Source: Pseudomonadota bacterium (GTDB taxonomy: Bacteria > Pseudomonadota > Alphaproteobacteria > Rhizobiales > Rhizobiaceae). From it: DNA of 64,000 bases. The notes below the pieces were generated by a model. The model worked only from the letters and a program-made list of their open reading frames with translations, ran no database searches and was not told the origin of the DNA. Position numbers and translations under genes: made by a program. The stretch spans positions 124,001 to 188,000 of the forward strand of contig JAEWLS010000036.1 in the NCBI GenBank assembly GCA_023457435.1, given 5' to 3'. Positions 59,612-64,000 of this stretch are shown here, in pieces. Numbering within the stretch: the first letter of the stretch is position 1; each line of letters begins with the position of its first letter.

Positions 59612-60988
59612 TTGAAGGTCATCATCTGCGGCGCCGGGCAGGTCGGCTACGGCATCGCCGAAAAGCTGGCCTCGGAGCACAACGACGTGACCGTGATCGA
59701 CACCGCGCCGGACCTGATCCGGTCGGTGCGCGACAACCTCGACGTTCACGGCTTCGTCGGACACGGCTCGCATCCCGACGTGCTGGAAAAGGCCGGTGCG
59801 CAGCAGGCGGACATGCTGATCGCGGTGACGCTGCACGACGAGGTGAACATGGTCGCGTGCGAGGTTGCGCATGCGCTGTTCAACGTTCCGACCAAGATCG
59901 CGCGAATCCGCGACCAGTCGTACCTGCAGAAGCACTACGCCGACCTGTTCTCGCGTGAGAATCTTCCGATCGACGTGGTCATTTCGCCCGAGGTCGAAGT
60001 TGGCGAGATGGTGCTCCGGCGCATTGCGCTACCCGGCGCAACGGATGTCGTGCGCTTCGCCGAATCGAAGATCGTTCTCGTCGCCATCGAGTGTCTCGAA
60101 GACTGCCCCGTGGTGAATACGCCTCTGACGCAGCTGACCGAGCTGTTCCCGGACCTGACCTCGACGGTCGTCGGCATATCGCGCAACGGCCGCCTGTTCG
60201 TGCCGCGCTCGGCGGACCAACTCGTGACCGGCGACCTTGCCTATGTCGTCAGCAGCAAGGACCAGGTGCGGCGCACGCTGGGGCTGTTCGGCCATGAGGA
60301 GCAGGAGGCTGCGCGGATCGTCATCGCTGGCGGCGGTAACATCGGCCTTTACGTGGCGCGGGCGATGGAGGCGCGGCAGACCCGTACCAACGTCAAGCTG
60401 ATCGAGCGAGATCGCGAGCGCGCGGTCGCGATCGCGGACGAACTTCGCAAGACGGTGGTGCTGCACGGCAGCGCTCTCGACCAGAAGCTGCTCATGGAAG
60501 CCGATATCGCACACGCGGACCTGATGGTGTCGCTCACCAACGACGACCAGGTGAACCTCCTGGCAAGCGTCATGGCGAAGCAGCTCGGCTGCAAGTCGAA
60601 CCTCTCCCTGATCAACAATCCGGCCTATCGCGACTTCACGCGCGCGCTCGGCATCGATGCGCAGGTAAACCCACGTAACGTAACGATTTCCAAAGTGCTC
60701 CAGCATGTGCGCCGGGGTCGCATCCGTGCGGTGCATTCCGTGCAGGGTGGCGCGGCCGAGGTGATCGAGGCGGAAGCGCTGGAGACATCGCCGCTGGTTG
60801 GCCGGCCGCTGCGCGACCTCGACTTGCCGGCAAGCGTGCGCATCGGCGGTGTCTATCGCGATGGCGAGTTCGTGAAGCCTGACGGCGCACTCCGCATCAA
60901 GCCGAAGGACCGCGTGGTGATGTTTGCGCTTGCCGACTCGGTCAAACAGGTGGAGCAGATGTTCCGCGTCAGCCTCGAGTTCTTCTGA
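59612..60988 (+). CDS. trkA: Trk system potassium uptake protein TrkA
   Basis: 458 residues starting at TTG 59612 (GGGAG at 59601-59605). It has two copies of an RCK/TrkA-N plus TrkA-C pair: KVIICGAGQVGYGIAEKLA at the N-terminus and RIVIAGGGNIGLYVARAME in the middle, each a Rossmann NAD-binding motif. It is the cytoplasmic regulatory subunit of TrkH K+ uptake. trkH is not in the window. It follows ntrX by one base, the conserved rhizobial order. Confidence 0.95.
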   Translation: MKVIICGAGQVGYGIAEKLASEHNDVTVIDTAPDLIRSVRDNLDVHGFVGHGSHPDVLEKAGAQQADMLIAVTLHDEVNMVACEVAHALFNVPTKIARIRDQSYLQKHYADLFSRENLPIDVVISPEVEVGEMVLRRIALPGATDVVRFAESKIVLVAIECLEDCPVVNTPLTQLTELFPDLTSTVVGISRNGRLFVPRSADQLVTGDLAYVVSSKDQVRRTLGLFGHEEQEAARIVIAGGGNIGLYVARAMEARQTRTNVKLIERDRERAVAIADELRKTVVLHGSALDQKLLMEADIAHADLMVSLTNDDQVNLLASVMAKQLGCKSNLSLINNPAYRDFTRALGIDAQVNPRNVTISKVLQHVRRGRIRAVHSVQGGAAEVIEAEALETSPLVGRPLRDLDLPASVRIGGVYRDGEFVKPDGALRIKPKDRVVMFALADSVKQVEQMFRVSLEFF

Positions 60989-61008
60989 GACGCGCGAGGG
61001 AAGGGACC

Positions 61009-61869
61009 ATGTCACGCATCGCCTATGTGAACGGCCGCTACATCGCCCACCGCGAGGCGACGGTGCATATCGAGGACCGCGGCTACCAGTTCGCCGACGG
61101 TGTGTATGAGGTCTGCGAGGTGACCCGCGGCCACATCGTCGACATGGACCGGCATCTCGACCGGCTGGGCCGTTCGCTCGGCGAACTCGAAATCGATTGG
61201 CCGATGGAGCGCAGGGCGCTCGAATTCGTGCTTGGCGAGGTTGTTCGTCGCAACCGCGTTCGCAGCGGGCTGGTCTATCTCCAGGTGACGCGCGGCGTCG
61301 CGCCACGCGACCATCCGTTCCCTGCCGGTGTCCGGCCGGCGCTCGTCGTCACAGCCAAACGGCTGGATGCCGCCGCGATCGCGGCGCGCGCCGAAAAGGG
61401 CATCCGCGTCATCACCGTTCCCGAAAACCGCTGGGAGCGCGTCGACATCAAGACGGTCGGTTTGCTGCCGAACGTGCTTGCGAAGCAGAAGGCGAAGGAG
61501 GCCGGCGCCTCCGAGGCATGGTTCGTCGATCCAGACGGTACCGTGAAGGAGGGCGCGTCGACCAATGCCTGGATCGTGACGCGCGATGGTGCGCTGGTCA
61601 CCAGGACGGCGGAGACGGGTATCCTGCGCGGCGTTACGCGTACAACGCTGTTCGATGTCGCCAAGAAGCTCGGCGTCCGCATCGAGGAGCGGAATTTCAG
61701 CGTCGACGAGGCCAAGAGCGCGCGCGAAGCCTTCATTACCAGCGCAACCACAGTCGTCATGCCGGTCGTCGAGATCGACGGGTCGCCTGTCGCGAACGGC
61801 CATGCCGGATCGGTTTCGCTTTCGCTGCGCGCGGCATTTTTTGACGTTGCGGAAAAAAGGCTGGCCTGA
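61009..61869 (+). CDS. dat: D-amino-acid aminotransferase, fold type IV
   Basis: 286 residues. MSRIAYVNGRY, VHIEDRGYQFADGVYEV, the catalytic Lys in ERVDIKTVGLLPNVLAKQKAKEAG, and SNTNAW-like ASTNAWIV are the DAAT/BCAT class IV hallmarks; the short length and early DRGYQFADG favour D-amino-acid transaminase. It makes D-Ala/D-Glu-type amino acids for cell wall or catabolism. Located between trkA and hfq. Confidence 0.88.
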   Translation: MSRIAYVNGRYIAHREATVHIEDRGYQFADGVYEVCEVTRGHIVDMDRHLDRLGRSLGELEIDWPMERRALEFVLGEVVRRNRVRSGLVYLQVTRGVAPRDHPFPAGVRPALVVTAKRLDAAAIAARAEKGIRVITVPENRWERVDIKTVGLLPNVLAKQKAKEAGASEAWFVDPDGTVKEGASTNAWIVTRDGALVTRTAETGILRGVTRTTLFDVAKKLGVRIEERNFSVDEAKSAREAFITSATTVVMPVVEIDGSPVANGHAGSVSLSLRAAFFDVAEKRLA

Positions 61870-62014
61870 TAACCGCTTGTGCGCGAGGGCTCGCTCTACA
61901 CCGTATCTCTCCCGTTGCGGAAGTTATGCGGAGCACTCGGCCGGTTGACTTCCAGAGCGCATGAAGCGCTACTGGACGACAGACCGAAGGGGACGGGGCG
62001 AAAGATAAGAAAAG

Positions 62015-62263
62015 ATGGCTGAACGTCAGCAAAACCTTCAGGATCTGTTCCTGAATTCGGTTCGCAAGAGCAAGATTCCCCTCACTATCTTCCTGATCAA
62101 CGGCGTCAAATTGACGGGCGTCGTGACGTCGTTCGACAATTTCTGTGTCCTTCTTCGGCGGGACGGGCATTCGCAGCTTGTCTACAAGCATGCGATCTCC
62201 ACCATCATGCCGAGCCAGCCCGTGCAGATGTTCGACGGCGAGGAAGCCGCTCGAGACGGCTGA
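62015..62263 (+). CDS. hfq: RNA chaperone Hfq
   Basis: 82 residues: MAERQQNLQDLFLNSVRKSKIPLTIFLINGVKLTGVVTSFDNFCVLL then YKHAISTIMPSQPVQMF, the Sm1 and Sm2 motifs of Hfq with the alphaproteobacterial short C-terminus. It forms a hexameric ring binding A- and U-rich RNA for sRNA regulation. It is called nrfA in older rhizobial work for its effect on NifA. GTG of hflX follows directly. A weak TTGACT-type -35 at 61945-61950 is possible. Confidence 0.97.
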   Translation: MAERQQNLQDLFLNSVRKSKIPLTIFLINGVKLTGVVTSFDNFCVLLRRDGHSQLVYKHAISTIMPSQPVQMFDGEEAARDG

Positions 62264-63643
62264 GTGAAGCGCGAGAAGTCCGCGAGCGACGAGAAGAACC
62301 GGGCTGAAGCGCCGGGCCGTGAGCGGCGCGACGGCTCGACGGGCCGCGCGATCGTTGTCGTTCCTGTCATCACCAAGCAGAACCGGGACGGGCACGGGGA
62401 ACATCGCCGCAGCCCGCAGGCGCGCCTCGAGGAGGCACTCGGGCTGGCGCAGGCGATCGACCTCGAGATCGCCCATTCGGAGATCGTGACGCTCTCCGAC
62501 CCGAAGCCGGCGACGCTGATCGGCTCGGGCAAGCTTGCCGAGCTTGGCGTGTTCGCGAAGGAGAACGACGTCGAGCTGGCGATCTTCGACCATCCTTTGA
62601 CGCCGGTGCAACAGCGCAACCTCGAGAAGGAGCTCGATGCCAAGGTGCTGGACCGCACCGGGCTGATCCTCGAAATATTCGGGCGCCGTGCGCGGACCAA
62701 GGAAGGCACGCTGCAGGTCGAGCTCGCTCATCTCGAGTACCAGCGCGGGCGGCTCGTGCGCTCCTGGACGCACCTCGAAAGGCAGCGCGGCGGCGCGGGC
62801 TTCCTCGGCGGACCGGGCGAGACTCAGATCGAAGCCGACCGCCGCCAGCTCCAGGAGAAGATCCTGAAGCTCAAGCGCGAGCTGGAAGGCGTGCGACGTA
62901 CTCGCGACCTGCACCGCGCCAAGCGCCGCAAGGTGCCGTACCCGATCGTCTCGATCGTCGGCTACACCAATGCCGGCAAGTCCACCCTGTTCAACCGGCT
63001 CACCGGGGCGACCGTGCTTGCCGAGGACATGCTGTTCGCGACGCTCGATCCGACGCTGCGGCGCGTGCGGCTTCCTCTCGGTACCGAGGTGATCCTCTCC
63101 GACACGGTCGGCTTCATATCCGACCTGCCTACCCACCTGATCGCGGCGTTTCGAGCGACGCTCGAGGAGGTTGTTGAGGCGGATCTGGTGATCCATCTAC
63201 GCGACATCTCCGACCCGGATACGCATGCGCAGGCGCAGGACGTCGCCAAGATCCTTGGCGACCTCGATGTCGATATCGCCGATCCGGAACACGTCATCGA
63301 AGTCTGGAACAAGGTCGATCTGCTCGACGATGCGGCGCGCACGCATGTGCTGGACGCCGTCATGAAGGACGCCAGCGTTCCTCCGATCGCGATCTCGGCA
63401 ATCTCGGGCGAGGGCATCGCCGAACTCGTCAACCTGATCGAGCAGAAGCTTTCAGGGCTGTCGCTGACGACCGAGGTGAGCCTGTCGCCTACCGAGCTTC
63501 ACCTGACCGACTGGCTCTACCGATCCGGCACGGTCACAAATCGGGTCGACCGGGAAGATGGCGGTGTCGACCTCGAGATCCGGGTGACTGCCCAGCGCCT
63601 CGGCGAATTGAACGCGCGGCTGGCTGCCTTGCGCGGCGCTTGA
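62264..63643 (+). CDS. hflX: Ribosome-associated GTPase HflX
   Basis: 459 residues, GTG start directly after the hfq stop. The N-terminal HflX domain contains LIGSGKLAELG and a GGAGFLGGPGETQIEADRRQ segment; the GTPase domain shows G1 GYTNAGKSTLFN, G3 DTVGFI and G4 NKVD. It splits or rescues ribosomes under stress. hfq-hflX is a widely conserved pair. Confidence 0.96.
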   Translation: MKREKSASDEKNRAEAPGRERRDGSTGRAIVVVPVITKQNRDGHGEHRRSPQARLEEALGLAQAIDLEIAHSEIVTLSDPKPATLIGSGKLAELGVFAKENDVELAIFDHPLTPVQQRNLEKELDAKVLDRTGLILEIFGRRARTKEGTLQVELAHLEYQRGRLVRSWTHLERQRGGAGFLGGPGETQIEADRRQLQEKILKLKRELEGVRRTRDLHRAKRRKVPYPIVSIVGYTNAGKSTLFNRLTGATVLAEDMLFATLDPTLRRVRLPLGTEVILSDTVGFISDLPTHLIAAFRATLEEVVEADLVIHLRDISDPDTHAQAQDVAKILGDLDVDIADPEHVIEVWNKVDLLDDAARTHVLDAVMKDASVPPIAISAISGEGIAELVNLIEQKLSGLSLTTEVSLSPTELHLTDWLYRSGTVTNRVDREDGGVDLEIRVTAQRLGELNARLAALRGA

Positions 63644-63718
63644 GCCGACGCATACTGGGCTATCGACCTAAGTCGAAGACTCTGCTTCCATGCGGCTCCC
63701 ATCACGAGGAGGATACTC

Positions 63719-63976
63719 ATGGGCATTGAAAGCATCATTGTTATGCTGATCGTCGGCGCCGTCGCCGGTTGGCTGGCGGGTCTGATCGTCAAAGGCTACG
63801 GCTTCGGCCTGCTCGGCAACATCGTCGTCGGCATCGTCGGCGCCTTCATCGCAGCGCTCATCCTGCCGCGCATCGGCTTGGTGATCGGCGACGGCGGCTG
63901 GATATCGTCGATCGTCTACGCCACCATCGGCGCGGTGATCCTACTGGTCATCATCGGCCTGTTCAGGCGCGCCTGA
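63719..63976 (+). CDS. GlsB/YeaQ/YmgE family membrane protein (second copy)
   Basis: 85 residues: GIESIIVMLIVGAVAGWLAG, KGYGFGLLGNIVVGIVGAFIA and a final hydrophobic TIGAVILLVIIGLF, three hydrophobic segments of the GlsB family. GAGGAGG precedes ATG 63719. It is a paralogue of the gene at 48685-48936, related in layout but well diverged. A small stress-induced membrane protein; mechanism unknown. Confidence 0.9.
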   Translation: MGIESIIVMLIVGAVAGWLAGLIVKGYGFGLLGNIVVGIVGAFIAALILPRIGLVIGDGGWISSIVYATIGAVILLVIIGLFRRA

Positions 63977-64000
63977 GCCTCAGCCTCGCACTGGAGGGCC

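Overview
The window is chromosomal core DNA of a high-GC alphaproteobacterium of the order Hyphomicrobiales (Rhizobiales), most like the Mesorhizobium/Phyllobacteriaceae group. The evidence is a growth-pole-ring (GPR/RgsE-type) coiled-coil protein, a CckA kinase, a fused IspDF, a pyruvate dehydrogenase whose E1-beta carries its own lipoyl domain, the order dusB-ntrB-ntrC-ntrY-ntrX-trkA-dat-hfq-hflX, and a rhizobial-type palindromic element. I see no rRNA, tRNA, CRISPR array, insertion sequence or prophage. Coding density is high, and three convergent gene pairs share one CTAG tetranucleotide as both stop codons.

Layout. 1-4.4 kb: most of a giant polar coiled-coil protein on the minus strand, cut by the window edge. 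4.6-10.3 kb: an orphan Hpt protein, a 2Fe-2S ferredoxin, a DUF922 protease-like protein, folate genes folP-folB-folK, a KefB-type antiporter and a secreted protein. 10.4-17.7 kb: sixA-ycjX-ycjF on the minus strand, dksA, a FliO-like gene and cckA. 17.9-24.2 kb: the urea ABC transporter urtABCDE, a small membrane protein and a cupin. 24.2-34 kb: mixed housekeeping genes (gloA, a double cold-shock protein, DUF192, two coupled alpha/beta-hydrolases, a YcaQ-like protein, cysE, DUF3126, a gamma-carbonic anhydrase, a transglutaminase-like peptidase, PilZ, PAS_5). 34.2-39.1 kb: rhomboid, CBS protein, gatB, a frameshifted GNAT gene, an NDUFA12 homologue, DUF2155 and a SnoaL-like protein. 39.3-50.5 kb: central carbon genes eno-ftsB-pdhA-pdhB-pdhC-lpd-lipA, with a Uma2-family gene, small membrane genes and an SGNH hydrolase inserted between them. 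50.5-64 kb: cinA-ispDF on the minus strand, then the nitrogen-regulation block dusB-ntrBC-ntrYX, trkA, dat, hfq, hflX and a GlsB-family gene.

How it fits together. Two regulatory themes stand out. The first is nitrogen: NtrBC, NtrYX and Hfq sit about 30 kb from a urea transporter whose upstream region contains a near-consensus sigma-54 promoter overlapping a perfect 10-bp inverted repeat. The second is polar growth and cell cycle: GPR, CckA, FtsB and DksA. The PDH block supplies acetyl-CoA and encodes its own E3 and lipoyl synthase.

The most unusual observations are: a roughly 122-bp rhizobial palindromic element read through in frame inside the pdhC linker; a Uma2 nuclease-family gene packed between pdhB and pdhC; closely similar palindromes with a shared 11-mer upstream of pdhA and ntrY; a strong intrinsic terminator just before the rhomboid gene, implying an unannotated small RNA or attenuator; and a single-base frameshift in a GNAT gene. 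All family names come from sequence motifs recognised by eye; no search was run.
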